Numbered from the stretch's first letter, positions 11,270 to 23,030 are shown. The stretch: 64,000 nt of DNA from Patiria miniata (GCF_015706575.1 NW_024037055.1:12810262-12874261), one strand, 5' to 3'. The notes: generated by a model from the sequence alone, not told the origin. Made by a program: numbers and translations.

Positions 11270-11950
11270 GCAGAGACCTTGTGTTGCTTTACCAACCATT
11301 GGCCTCAACTAGGGATGCGTTACTGCAACAAAATGAAATCGTTTATAAAAAATAATTTGAATAAATACATGCACCTGCATTATGTAGCACACTTGCAAAT
11401 TGTAAGCATTAACCCTCCTAGTCTTCTTCACTTTGGCTGGTACAGTTATCACCCCTACTTCAAATTTGTTTGCTTTGTGTCGGTTTGGATAACACTTCAA
11501 ATTACAGCACAATTGTTGTGTGTGGTGAAGCTTATTTTAGGCAAGAATGTAGATTCTGTCACGCTTCATGGATGTTGACACAGAGCTGTGTTTTTGTGAA
11601 GTGACTATTATATTTGTGTGCATGTATATGACACAGTTACTTTTAAACTTCACATCCCTTCACTTGAAACTGACTTTCAGGGTTTTAAAGGGTTGACTTC
11701 CCACGAGGAGGGTCAATTCCCTAATAAATGATAATATGCTTGTCTCCTTTTTTGACAATAAACAATTATCCTTCTCGTATTTGTTTTGATTGAAGATGAT
11801 GCACATGCATCACACCACTCTGGTCATCCATCAGTTGACATATCAGAGAATCCACCAAGTACATCACAGCAACCACCAACACGGCATGTGGCCTCAGGTG
11901 CACAAGGTAATTATCAATGAATGTACCAACTCCAAACCAGATGTCAATGT
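11270..11950 (+). repeat. Paralogous segment A at NLR1
   Basis: Homologous to 56110-57255 around the shared Pro-rich exon. Matching blocks include TAAGCATTAACCCTCCTAGT, TATCACCCCTACTTCAAAT and GGTTTGGATAACACTTCAAA, with numerous small indels in the intron parts. In the NLR2 copy a ~490-bp repeat has been inserted (56225-56715). Confidence 0.85.
11796..11906 (+). CDS. NLR1 exon 2 (Pro/Ser/His-rich linker)
   Basis: Phase 1-1 exon of 111 nt between acceptor TTGATTGAAG and donor CACAAG|GTAATT. It encodes 37 residues including HASHHSGHPSVDISENPPS and TSQQPPTRHVASGAQ, a Pro/Ser/His-rich, probably flexible linker. A copy at 57078-57188 in the NLR2 locus matches at 110 of 111 positions, with the same splice sites and phase, while the flanking intron has diverged through substitutions and indels. 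That contrast supports selection or recent gene conversion on the exon. No domain is recognised. Confidence 0.72.
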
Positions 11951-11982
11951 ATTCATTCCTTACAGACTAGAGAAACACTTGT

Positions 11983-12600
11983 ACAGGGTGAGTAAAATAA
12001 AGCGGAACCCAAACCCCCCAAAATATATTTCATTTTCAAAAAATATGTAGCACCAAACATAATAATGACTGGAAAGACAATAGATGAAAAACTTACTGAA
12101 ATTGCTCACTCCGTTCAAAGAATATCACCATTTAAACGTAATGACCCTAAACCTGTTTTGTCCAAAAAGCAGTTTATTGTGTATTCTGACTGTTTGGAAC
12201 AACAAAGAAAATAACAGAGAATACTTGTGTCAACAACTGCAGTACACAATATCTTTATTAACAACCCTTGTTAGGCAAACAATCTGATAATTGTTAAAAT
12301 CCACTTTTTTTTTATTGAAAGATGGGCCTTCAAAAGGACTTTGTTGAATATTTTTAACTTTAAACTGAGGTTTTATCGCTGGTGTTGTTGAAGACAATTG
12401 TGACGACGATTCTTGAAATTACATTTTTGGAAGAAAGAGGTTTTTGGGTCATTGTGTTTAAATGGTGATTTTTTTTTAATAGATTGAGCAATTTCAGTAA
12501 TCTTTTCATCTAATAGTAGTTTATGAAATTGGCTTTCCAGTCATTATTATTTTTGGTGAGCAAATTTTTTAAATATGTAATATTTTTTGACTCACCCTGT
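11983..12600. mobile_element. TIR element of the ACAGGGTGAGT family (618 bp)
   Basis: The ends ACAGGGTGAGT and ACTCACCCTGT are perfect inverses, and the arms (GACTGGAAAG.CAAT, CTGAAATTGCTCA) continue for more than 150 bp as a foldback. Sequence immediately to its right matches that to the right of the related element at 47807-50024. No transposase. Confidence 0.75.
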
Positions 12601-13030
12601 GGTTGCTTGTAGTCAATTGATAACCTTGCTGGGGAGTGGAGATGCATTTAATGACCACCCTCCCCCTCCCCACGTCACCTGAAGATGTTTTGATACAGCC
12701 TGGTGTGGTATGTCATGTACTTCTTTGTCTATGAACGGTCAGATTGCAAAAAAAACAAACATTTGTCTTCCAAGAACAGACGACAAGTACAGATGGAATC
12801 AAGCACACGCATGCATCATTTTGTCGGTCGTTTTTTTTAACGATGGTGTTATTCCTGCTTCTGATTGTAGATTCCCCACAACGAACTGGAACCATCGGAA
12901 CCATCGGCACAATCAGTGGCAGTTACAGTCCTGTCATTGTTGGTTCAAATGCCGTTAATATTACTTACAACTTACAAGGTAAATAATAACCTTGTTCGTT
13001 AAGATGGAAGTAATTTGATATGAAATGTCA
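12601..13030 (+). repeat. Paralogous segment B at NLR1
   Basis: Homologous to 50025-50205 plus 53455-53720: GTTGCTTGTAGTC, CACCCTCCCCCTCCCCAC, TGTACTTCTTTGTCTAT and exon 3. In NLR2 the 50206-53454 element interrupts it. Confidence 0.85.
12871..12978 (+). CDS. NLR1 exon 3 (Gly/Ile/Val/Asn-rich, amyloid-motif-like)
   Basis: Phase 1-1 exon of 108 nt, acceptor CTGATTGTAG, donor CTTACAAG|GTAAAT. The peptide includes GTIGTIGTISGS followed by SPVIVGSNAVNITYN: alternating beta-branched and small polar residues with two G-S turns. This resembles amyloid-forming signalling motifs of the RHIM type (hydrophobic-x-hydrophobic-G with nearby Asn), but the canonical I-Q-I-G-x-x-N core is not exact. The paralogous exon at 53549-53671 differs by substitutions and whole-codon indels only, which is strong evidence for coding. 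The amyloid or RHIM role is inference. It would lie N-terminal to the NACHT domain, where effector modules of NLRs sit. Confidence 0.72.
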
Positions 13031-13194
13031 ATATCTATATATATATTTTTTCCTTTTTTTTGGGGGGGGGGGAGACTCAAATCCTCGAGCGAGAGTCACC
13101 AATTATCTTTGGTACAACTATAAACCAAGTCAAAATATGGTTGACACAATGGAGGGTGCTTTATATAGCGGTTAAGTCTTGTAATTTTTTGGAA

Positions 13195-13500
13195 TGATTA
13201 AGTTTTTAAATAATAACAGGCATTTATATAGCGCTTTTCAACGGGGTATCCCTTTACAATTATTATTACCTTCTCAATTCCCTGGGGAGCATACGCGGCT
13301 GGTAGGCAGCCATTTCGGTGCTCTTGGCCGTAATCAACCTCACACAGTAACCATCTCTGCCCACACAGGTACCCATCTACTCCTGGGCGGAGTGAAACAC
13401 TGAGTGACAAAGCGCCTTGCTCAAGGTCACATGCACCATGACCCTATGCTGGCCAGGCAGACCACAAATTCAATGCTCCAGACCACTAGGCTTATATATT
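13195..13500. repeat. SINE-like dispersed repeat
   Basis: Contains TTATATAGCGCTTTTCA at one end and AAAGCGCCTTGCTCAAGGTC in the middle, plus ACACAGGTACCCATCTACTC. To my knowledge this sequence family is widespread in aquatic animal genomes. Non-coding, in NLR1 intron 3. Confidence 0.5.
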
Positions 13501-13920
13501 TGTGCCACATTTGAAAAAGGCTTGACCTAAGTCCCACATTATTTTTGCATTTATCAGGCTTTCAAGTATTTCTATTTTTCCTATTTTTTCCAATTTTTTT
13601 TTTACCTTTCTCCGACTTTTCCAAGTTTTTCTTAAAAATTCCTACTTTTCCCCCACTTTTTTATGTCCCACAACTCCGAAAAATGAAATCTCACTGAACA
13701 TTTTTCATAACAGTGTTACACACTGTCATATGTAAATCACACAATGAACTGAATGAAGGGCTTGGGCGCAGGAGTACTGCAACTGTACTTACAAGAGCTT
13801 AGTTGAGGATGGAGCGCATGTGTTGTGAGTACAGAACATGCCAATTGAGGCTTATGATGCTGTGGACATGGGCGAGTATCAATGAAAACTACTCCTGAAA
13901 GCCCACAAAAGTCCTACTTT

Positions 13921-14310
13921 AGGCCCCCCCCCCCCCCAAAAAAAAATAGTCGGTCTCTGGTCAGACCGAAGTTCCGGAATTGATGCAGCGACGCTTTTTT
14001 TTATAATTTTTTTTATGTGGTTTTTTTTTTTCAAGCTTGTATTGTACAGACAAGGTGGGTATTATTTTGCTTTTTTGTGTCCTCATTATACATTGGTGTC
14101 CTCCATAATTTGCCTTGGTGTCCTTTATCATTTGTCTTGGTTCAATTTCCCCATTCCTTGGAGCTCCTTGGTACAAACATTTGAGGAGGCGCGGCAATAG
14201 AGGGCGCTGTTGTAGCTTCCATGTTAATTTGAAGAAAAAAAAAAGGTTGACGCGCATGATTAAAATCGACACGCGCGCTGACCAGAGACCGAGTATTTTT
14301 TTTTTTGGCC
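13921..14310. mobile_element. Foldback/TIR element with TCGGTCTCTGGTCAG ends
   Basis: TCGGTCTCTGGTCAG (13950-13964) and CTGACCAGAGACCGA (14278-14292) are perfect inverses, preceded by GGCC plus C/A runs and followed by T-run plus GGCC. Non-autonomous element within NLR1 intron 3. Confidence 0.65.
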
Positions 14311-14506
14311 TTGTCCTGGTTTTGTCCTCCAAAGTCCCTTTTCTGTCCTGTTTTGGTTTCCTTTATTTTGAGCTTCTTTTCTTCTCATGTTTTCCTGGGT
14401 CTGCTTGAAAGCTTGATTTATGCATGAATGAGTGGAATAATGGGTTGTTTTGGGAAAAATGAATAATCATGGTTGGTAACGTGAGCTGTAGGGCAAAGCA
14501 AAAAAA

Positions 14507-14706
14507 ATGGGTTCGTACATTGCGATTGACTTCAACTTATGTTCAATCAGAATTGAAGTAACCAGAGATGGTGGATGCACTTTCTGGTGCATGCATCCAC
14601 TCCTGGATAGGGCTGGAAAAATGACTTCTGCTTCTGGTTACCAACTGACCCTAAATTTTACGACCGACCCTAATATTTTTTATTTGTGCAAATAAAAATA
14701 ATTTTA
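14507..14706 (+). repeat. Paralogous segment C at NLR1
   Basis: Matches 53829-53886 plus 55651-55810 (GGTTCGTACATTGCGATTGA, GGTGCATGCATCCACTCC, ACCGACCCTAATATTTTTTA). It shows the empty site for the 53887-55650 insertion. Confidence 0.8.
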
Positions 14707-14769
14707 GCAATACTCACATGACGTTCACACGAAGCGTGCACGTGGTTGCTAGTGTTTGTCGGTTAAGTG

Positions 14770-15010
14770 TGTGACATCACGTGGCTGCAATCAGCTGAAT
14801 GAGAACGTGTCGCGAATGCTGATTTCGGGCACAATTCAAAACATGACTCTGCAACTTCAAGAAAATTGAGATCATAGAATATTGCTTTCTCGGAACATAC
14901 AGTATTCACTGAGCTAAAATTTCATAAGCACCTTCTTAAGATTTGAGCACTTTTGTTGTTTCAAACGAAAAAAAAATGCACAAATAACAAATGATATACT
15001 CTACCTTACA
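14770..15010 (+). repeat. Dispersed repeat R, copy 1
   Basis: Shares GAGAACGTGTC.CG.A.GCTGA, TTCTCGGAA.ATACAG and CAAACGAA..AAATGCACAAAT with 36230-36790 (same orientation) and with 37565-38060 and 56225-56715 (reverse). Likely a non-autonomous element; lies directly before the NLR1 NACHT exon. Confidence 0.7.
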
Positions 15011-15112
15011 TGTAAGTCAATGCATTCATTACTCATTTCAATTTATTGCTTGGATGCCACAATGCATTGTTTAATTAAGTCAATCAACTGTTTACTCATT
15101 TCAATATTTTAG

Positions 15113-17835
15113 GATGCAGCGCACCCAAAAAGATGAAGCTTGACAGTCCAGCCCAAGATGCTGCTGATTGCTGTCAAAAGGACCTGAAATGGTACTACAG
15201 GATGACAGGTAGCTTTGTGGATTTGATTCCATGGTTCGGTGATGACAGGAAACATATCTTGGACATCTACACAAAGTTACAGTTAATACTTGGTAAGGAC
15301 AAAGTCATGCTGACATCATATGATGATATATTACTACTTAAGACAAAAGAGGGAGAACTGATCCCAATAGCAGTTTTAACTGGGTTGGCTGGTAGAGGAA
15401 AGACCACACTTTTTAACAAAATTGCATATGATTGGGCAGTTGGTTCTAGTCAGGTACTACAGAAGTATAAACTTGTCTTCCTGTTGAAAATGCACGCACT
15501 GGAGCAGAGTTCAGATCTTGTTGATGCAGTTTTTGACCAACTCTTGGCTAAAGATGTAAGTATTGATAGAGGTGCCCTGGACATGTTTATCAAGAACAGT
15601 CCTGGAAAAGTCCTTGTTTTACTAGATGGCTTTGATGAGCTCATGACTACCTCCTTGTGTGAATCCTCGTTTGGTTCCATCCTGGAGATCCTTAATGGAA
15701 AGATGTTGAGGGGTTGTACTGTACTTGTCAGCACCCGCCCCTCACACTTAGACAGACTTGTATCAGAGGAACTTGTTCAGGAACCATTCACACATGTCGA
15801 GGTCATGGGTTTCAGTGGGAAAAATGTCACTGAGTATGTTAATAATTTTTACACAGCTGAACCTGTCAAGGGCAAGGGACTTCTTAAAAAGATTAGATCG
15901 TCAGGCCTTCTGTCAGCTTTAGCTGCAAGTCCAATGCTTCTTCTTTTGATGTGTGTACTGTGGAGAGAAGACTGCACACTCCCAGAAACAATGTCACTTC
16001 TGTATCGTAATGGAGTTCTCTACATCTTCAAAAGAAAAACATTGGACTCAAAAGATGAATCACATGTACAAAAAATTGTGATTGAAATTGGCAAGGTTGC
16101 GTTGCATGGTCTTCTTTCTCCAGATCAGTCACTCTCTTTCAAAGAAAGTGACTTTGAGTCGAGTGTGCTTAAGGAGGCTCTGAAAGCAGGTATTCTGACC
16201 AGACAGACAGACCGCAAGGGACTACAGACTCACAACTGTATTCAGTTTATTCACAAGACATTCCAGGAGTTCTCTGCTGCTGCTTACTTGCAAAGCTTGT
16301 TAGAAGCAGAGCCAGAGGAATTTCAGAAGATTTTGAAGGAAATTATGTCAAAGGGTGCAAGGACGTTTGAGTATCTGCTGCGCTTTTGTTGTGGTGACAA
16401 TGAGGCATGTACATATGAGATTATGAAGGAATTTCAGTTGACGTATCCGAAGAAGTTGTCATTCAAATCAAAGATGGGTCAGTTGGCACTTCATTGTTTC
16501 TATGAAGGTCATTCCAAACGTTTGCCTCCAGAGGAATTCATACATTCATTCATAACAGATGAAATTTACATTCATAGGTTTGACATGGATTGTCTGAACT
16601 CAGTCAGATACTTTTTGAAATGTGTTGCTGAACAGACAAAAGACAGAGGAAATACTTACCTTGCTAAGGTACATAAATTACATGTACACTTTTGTCAATG
16701 GACATGGTTTATTGAGGAGTTAGCTGTTATCTTGTGTGCAATGACAAATCTTCGTGATGTAAGTTTCATGAACAATGCAGATACTGCTAAGTTGCTCAGG
16801 CATCTACCCAACTTGGTACCTAAATTGCGTCTTTCTGGTAATGACCTGGGTGGTACAGCAGCATCATGGTGCATGCATTTGAAGCAGTTGAAGTCCCTCA
16901 AGGAGCTGGTCTTGAGTAACTGCTCATTGAATGGACAGGACATCAAACAAATTGTTGAATCACTCGGGGATCTACCCAACTTGGTTGAATTGAGTCTTCG
17001 GCTAAATGATAACCTGGGTAGCACAGCAGCATTATGGTGCACGCATTTGAAGCAGTTGAAGTCCCTCACAAAGCTGGGCTTGGGTAGCTGCTCATTGAAC
17101 GGACAGGACATCAAACATGTTGCTGAGTCACTCCGGGATCTAACCAACTTGGGTGAATTGGATCTTTTTCGTAATAACCTTGGTGGTACAGCATTATGGT
17201 GCACGCATTTGAAGCAGTTGAAGTCCCTCACAAAGCTGGGCTTGGGTAGCTGCTCATTGAACGGACAGGACATCAAACATGTTGCTGAGTCACTCCGGGA
17301 TCTAACCAACTTGGGTGAATTGGATCTTTCTGGTAATAACCTGGGTGGTACAGCAGCATCATGGTGCATGCATTTGAAGCAGTTAAAGTCCCTCACAAAG
17401 CTGGGCTTGCGAGGCTGCTCATTGAATGGACAGGACATCAAACATGTTGCTGAGTCACTCAGGGATCTACCCAACTTGGGTGAATTGGATCTTTCTTATA
17501 ATAACCTGGGTGGTACAGCAGCATTGTGGTGCATGCATTTGAAGCAGTTGAAATCCCTCACAACGCTGTGCTTGGGTGAATGCTCATTGAATGGACAGGA
17601 CATCAAACATGTTGCTGAGTCACTCAGGGATCTACCCAACTTGGCTGAATTGATTCTTCATCGTAATAACCTGGGTGGTACAGCAGCATTGTGGTGCATG
17701 GAGGTAAAGCAGCTGCTGCACCTTCAGAGGCTGTACCTCATGGGCTGTCGCCTGACAGAGGAAGACAAGAACCATATTGATGAGTCACTGAGTGACCTGA
17801 AGAAGAATGGGTTAGTCATTAGGACATACCGTTAA
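15113..17835 (+). CDS. NLR1 NACHT-LRR exon
   Basis: Main exon of an intracellular NLR-type immune receptor. The acceptor is TTTTAG ending at 15112 and the exon enters in phase 1; stop is TAA at 17833. Numbering from the internal Met at 15133 (900 residues): a pre-NACHT segment with YYRMTGSFVDLIPW and the IYTKLQL pattern (21-52); Walker A GLAGRGKT (84-91); Walker B LVLLDGFDEL (161-170); sensor-like GCTVLVSTR (194-202); the winged-helix-end signature FIHKTFQEFSAAAYL (372-386); then from about 563 six tandem 57-residue units, each two ribonuclease-inhibitor-like LRRs with N-N-L-G-G-T-A and C-S-L-N-G-Q-D-I-K patterns. There is no Death, CARD or PYD domain in this exon. Known family role: nucleotide-dependent oligomerisation after ligand sensing by the LRRs. 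The ligand is unknown. The reading frame is intact. Confidence 0.95.
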
Positions 17836-17864
17836 TTTCAGCGATTAAAATCCTGATTTAAATC

Positions 17865-18196
17865 GCATCATTTTTTTTTTAAACTGTTCCGAATTTTTCA
17901 CCACAGTTGTTCCGCATTTTTTTTATAAATGATTACACACCTGTGAAGGGGTACAAGCCTGCCAGACTGATTCGCTGACCTTTCCCCAAAGTCTATACAT
18001 TTCTCTGTTTCATCTTAAGGGGTCAGGGAACCAGACTACAAGAACATGATTGGTTTTCTTGGTTTTTCCCGCATCTACAAGCCCAAAACGTGAACAAAGT
18101 CAGATGAACAATATTTGCTATAACATACTAATCCTCCAAATCCATTTATTTCTGAAAATTGTAGCAAAAGCAAATGTTGTACATTCCCTTTAAAGA
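17865..18196 (+). repeat. Element F copy in the NLR1 3' flank
   Basis: Contains GATTACACACCTGTGAAGGG, GTACAAGCCTGCCAGACTGA and the right end AATGTTGTACATTCCCTTTA. It begins only about 30 bp after the NLR1 stop codon and may form its 3' UTR. No clear AATAAA was seen within it. Confidence 0.65.
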
Positions 18197-18367
18197 CAGC
18201 ACACTCACGCTTGCTTTAATCATTCCTAATTGATCTGTTTACAGTAATATTGTGAATCAACTGTGCTGGTGTACATGTAGGCTTACCTGAACCATCTCAA
18301 GGTGTATTTAAGTCCCAATCGATAGCATTTATTACTAAAATTTCTCCACAACATTTTTAGATTAAGT

Positions 18368-18774
18368 TTTATAGGCCATCAGCCTGGGGGTTTGGTCGGT
18401 ATCAAATGAGGGGAATAATGCTCATTGTGATTTTTGGTAAGGTATGCACTCCTGTAGTTGGAAAATATGTGAAAGCAATTGCAGCGGTGGCAGCTTTTTG
18501 GGTGCTATCACGTTAAAAAAACACTGCGGCCAGTACATGCTTGTTACCATGTACATGTTTAATTAATCCGGTAACAAGCATATTGGCCGCAATTTTGAAA
18601 AAAAAAAATTATAAGTGATCACACCCAAAAAACTGCCACCGCTCACACTGCAAAGCTATCACACATTTTCCAACTCTAGATTTGCTTACCTTGCCAAAGA
18701 TCGCTATGAACACTGCTCCTTTTGATCATTTGATACCGGTGGCCCAATTTTTGGACCGAAGCTGATAGCCTATT
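18368..18774. mobile_element. Foldback element (~400 bp)
   Basis: ATAGGCCATCAGC at the left and GCTGATAGCCTAT at the right open arms of roughly 150 bp that contain GCGGTGGCAG / CTGCCACCGC, CACCCAAAAA and TTGGAAAAT.TGTGA in inverse orientation. The centre holds GTTACCATGTACATGTTTAA. Non-coding. Confidence 0.7.
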
Positions 18775-18937
18775 ATATAATACCTTTTAAAGGTGCAAGG
18801 CCTGATTTCTGTTCTCCACCTTGTATGAAGGACCTTCAATCAAACACTATATTAGTTAAACAAGGATCAGTGCTGCCAGTTTTGAAATAAAAAACATTTT
18901 CATGAAACAAACATGCCAATGAAGAACTGTTCTCATA

Positions 18938-19115
18938 CAGGGTGAGTCAACAAAATCCGAACCCAAAACCCCAAAAATATATTTCATATTCAAAAACATA
19001 TGTAGCACCAACAATAATGATGACTGGAAAGCCAATTTCATAAGCTACTTTTAGATGAAAAAAAATACTGAAATTGCTCAATCCGTTCAAAGAATATCAC
19101 GGTTTTCATATATAT
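18938..19115 (+). repeat. Solo half of the ACAGGGTGAGT element
   Basis: Begins ACAGGGTGAGTCAACAAAAT and continues like the left arm of 11983-12600 (AACCCAAAACC, ATGACTGGAAAG, TGAAATTGCTCAATCCGTTC). No matching right end was seen. Confidence 0.65.
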
Positions 19116-20080
19116 CCACAAACAACATATCTCAGCTGTATCAATCAAGCTATGCACCTTTAACGTGTCTTCAGTATTAATGTACCATTGACCAAGTGAG
19201 GTAGACTGCATGTAGATGAAATCAAGTGATTTTTTAAACCACTGATTCAATAGAATTGTTTCAAAAGCATGCATTTATCAATTTATTGAGTTTTGTGGGT
19301 GATAGGTATTATAGGAACCTGTAAACTCCTTAGTTATGGGTGTAAGGGTGCATGGGGAGATTAAGACACATTTTTTAGACAAATCAATATTTTGAAAGTT
19401 AAACAAATACAAAAAATCTGAATTAAATAAAATAAAATTGATGTATTTTTTTTAAAATAAAAAATATCGCACACCCAGCGTTGGATTAGTCACAATGAAA
19501 CAATGTAAATGTTTGAATAATAACTTTTGCCAGATTGAATAAATCTGTCATCAAAGAGTTAGACTTTTTCGTCTAAAGAGTCTGCTCAGTAAAATATAAT
19601 TCACTGGTCAATTGTTTTTCTTTCGGCAGGGTGGAGGGTATAGACCTGAACAAATCTAGAAGCAAAATTGTAACGGGAGTGATTTGTGTTAACAGAAAGA
19701 TTTCCTCAGTGGCATATTGTGGCTCCTTCATTAGAACCATTTAGAAATTCTCAAAGATCTTCCTATTAAAGCTGCACATTGACAGTTAAAGACGTGAAGC
19801 ATAGACACTGTAGGCGTGGCACTGATGGGTATGTAGGACTTCTGCCTCAATTGATCAGATTGCTGAATCCTTTCTTCATTATACACAAGACATGGTGACT
19901 CAGCAACATCATGCAAGTCCAATACACTTCTATCAGTCAACTGTGTTATCTGTGTTGTCACCCATTACAAAGCTGGAAAGGTTAATATCTGGTTGTAAGA
20001 TTCTGTTCAGCAATCTGCGATTGTTGTCTTGTGAAGCCGTCTATATTATTTGTGAAGGCTTGTTTTCTTTCACGTCTGAG
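19116..20080. other. No recognisable gene
   Basis: AT-rich DNA without a convincing exon or repeat pair. Confidence 0.35.
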
Positions 20081-20084
20081 TGGT

Positions 20085-20620
20085 TTCTACACTTTCTGTT
20101 TCCCCTCTTGGGGGGAGGGGGACTGGAGTTCCAACCATCTACCACCCTCTGACTTAACACATTCTGTTGTAAGGTCACCAGCTGTGAGGGGATCTTTCAT
20201 TGACATTTTCATTTGAGTGTTTATAACACTTTGTGTTTTCCTTGGGAAAGCAATGATTTGTGTTTCCCAGGAGGAGTGAGTTCCAGTCATCTACCACCCT
20301 CTGTCTGAACACATTCTGCCTATCAGCTGTGAGTGTATCTTTCCTTGAACATGCCTCTGTCTATCTCTGCTGGTTTGTGTTTCCCTGGGGGAGTGAGTTC
20401 CAGTCATCTACCACCCTCTGACTGAACACATTGCCTATCACTGTATCAGCTCCTCATGTGTCTCTCTGTTTCTGCTGCTGTGTTTCTTTCCTGTACTATC
20501 TCCCATACATTTGAAGATCTTGCACCGACTCCAAACCAATTCAATCACCCTCATCAACTGAAATTCAACATTCCTTTGTCCCCTTAATGTCTCCCCGGCC
20601 CATACAGAAAGTCCCTTGGC
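20085..20620 (-). mobile_element. LINE 3'-end relic, motif present three times
   Basis: On the minus strand three successive ~120-bp segments read variants of N-V-F-R-Q-R-V-V-D-D-W-N-S-L, the conserved C-terminal tail seen in CR1/L2-like reverse transcriptase ORFs. They lie near 20105-20160, 20250-20315 and 20380-20440. Each copy is followed by stops and frameshifts. Dead fragment; internal triplication or three nested copies. Confidence 0.6.
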
Positions 20621-22785
20621 CTTGTCAGGTTTGAACCCTTAGCTGCATCAACTGACTTGAACTGTCTGCTCAGATTAATCATTACAGTCAAATTTGGACC
20701 TTCCCACATTGATGGGGAAATATCCAGCACAAAGTGCTGGTTAGTGGTGACATTTTGTGAGTCTCATTGTCAAATTCTGTGAAAACACTTCTAAAGATCT
20801 TCCCAAGCAAATGATTTCTGTATTGGATAGTTTAACTGCACCTTGCACAGTGTACCAAGGGGCACGGCGAACAATGTTGAAATTTGTTCAAATGCTAGTT
20901 ACCCAGGATATTTTTCAGAGAGGGAGATATTTGCAAGAACTATCTGTAGTCTGTGAATAATGAGGATCCTTATCTCTGTATTCCAGTAACTCGACTGACA
21001 GTGACAGATGAAACAGTTGTAATTACATGTAGTGTGGTCATTACTCTACGGTATGATGATTGGGGATAACATGTACATGTAGAAATACAACCAGTCATTC
21101 TCATTAACTGTAATAATTGTATATAACATGATACATTTTTTGTAAATATGCAGAGGTAATTTATATTTTTATATTTTTGCTATTTTTGTATCACTTGTTA
21201 AATGAATATTGCTGCAAATTGCCTACTGACCTGATTGACCTGCAATGTACAATCCTTTCTGTAAACATTTCTGAAATACCTGTGTTTGTAAGTATTAATA
21301 TTCGTCGTCTGTTTCGCCAGTGCACTTTTCTTATGAGTTTTACTGTGCTGAACATTATTTAATAATTTGTAATGTATGCAGGGCCCAAATGGAAGTTTTT
21401 TTCACAACTGTTTGGGCACACTCTGTGTATAAAGAAAAGGAACAAATAAATAAAAGAAATCAAGTCAGATGGCATGACTTTTCAATCCTAGTAGGGTCTG
21501 TCTCAAATGCAAACAAAACTATGTGAATATTTGATATTGCTCATCTGAAGATTGGGCAAAGTGAGCCAGATTGTTCTATTTTTATAACTTCTATTTTGTA
21601 TTAATATACATAGCCTGATGTACTTTTTATAACAGCCAAGTTGCCTTGCTTTTGTACCAAGTCATAAGAATCATGAAACTTGCCATCGTTGGATCCAGTA
21701 CAACTCAGATTTGTTATCGTTTTAATATCAAGAATCACATATTGCATGATGTACATTGTATAGTGTTTACAATGGGTCAGATGTTTGTTATTTCCAGATG
21801 AATGTTGCCTTTATTATGCACTGAATGCCCGCATCATTAGCGTAATGCTGACAGGCTGACATAGTCTAGTGTGGGGTTTTCTCTTTGTCTTGTGTCACAC
21901 ACAATTAAGCAAGGCATTTGAGTTAATGATACACCAGGTTTTTAAGCAAATCAATAGCATTCTTTTCTCAGTCATTTGTTGGTGTCAATGTAAATCTCTG
22001 ATTGAGAAAAGGCTACACCAAGTTAGGACACAACAATTATATGAAATTTGTCTCATGTAAGTTTTTTGTGATTGAGACAGCCAGCACGTATTTGATCCGA
22101 TCTTTCAAATTGCTGTTCTGTTTAAGTTCTCGCTCTTTGAATATTCATAAAGGTTTGAAAACGATACTTCATATGATTCTGATGTTTGACAGTATTAAAG
22201 TGTTTTTTTTTTCTTCTAAAGATTGTTTGTTACTTCCTTGCTGCAATACTCAAGAAATATTTTCTCTTTTCATTTTGCTTCATCTCAAAAGACAGTACTG
22301 AAATTTCTTCCTTCACAATTACCTTGTATTTATAGATAAGTTTCCAGTGAAAGTCAAGTTTCATGTTCATTCCTGGTATGAAATTGATGTCTGTCAAAAT
22401 TAAGGTTTTTGTGTGCCTCATGCGTTTTGATATTTGAACTAAGTTTACATCTGATAAGACTCATTTAAAAGTATGGGATTGTTGTATGCCAATGTAGTTA
22501 AATAAAGACACTTTTGCAACTGATTGCTTGTTTGTTAACAGCTGTGTGTTTTTGTGTATGTGTCAAGTTCTAAATATGGTGGGGTGAAATTTACAATGGG
22601 AGTGTCAAGTTAGAAGGGGAATTAGGTTGAAGAAAAAGATAGATTAAACGTTGCTTGTTGCTGTATACTGCTATATGTGCAGGATTATTTTAACGACCTA
22701 AACCCTCCCTCCACTTCATCAATGTGTATCAATTCTTTTAGGAACAGGAGCCAAATGAGAGGTATAAAAAGTATTAATATAAGAC
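20621..22785. other. No recognisable gene
   Basis: AT-rich; several 60-100 codon frames but none with a recognised domain or splice context. An AATAAA lies at about 22501 (TTAAATAAAGAC), without an assignable gene. Confidence 0.35.
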
Positions 22786-22789
22786 ATTT

Positions 22790-23030
22790 TCCTTTCATTT
22801 TGCAAGCAAATATTTGTAAAGGGATGTGAAACGTTGGACTTCTGACGCTTGTTTTGATCCACTAACATTATAATGTGAGGGAGACAAACCACACCACAAT
22901 ACAGAGGACCCCAAAGCCCTCTTGTTTTGACCCCGCCCAGTCCGTGTTATTGAAAACTTTTTTTGAATACCGCCCTCTATTGCACTGAGGTCAATGACCA
23001 ACACCAGGAAATAAATCTGACGGCTCATCA
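22790..23030 (+). repeat. Dispersed repeat, copy 2 of 2
   Basis: Direct copy of 9150-9390 (TAATGTGAGGGAGACAAACC, TTTTGACCCCGCCCAGTCCG, GGTCAATGACCAACACCAGG). Confidence 0.7.

Noticed and set aside
11210..11578. 122-codon plus-strand frame
   Set aside because: The paralogous stretch at 56110-56900 is interrupted by stops, indels and an inserted repeat, so there is no conserved frame; intron sequence.
16695..17474. 259-codon minus-strand frame opposite the NLR1 LRR units
   Set aside because: Mirror of the 171-bp LRR repeats; similar mirrors occur opposite NLR2. The plus-strand frame has the recognisable LRR pattern.
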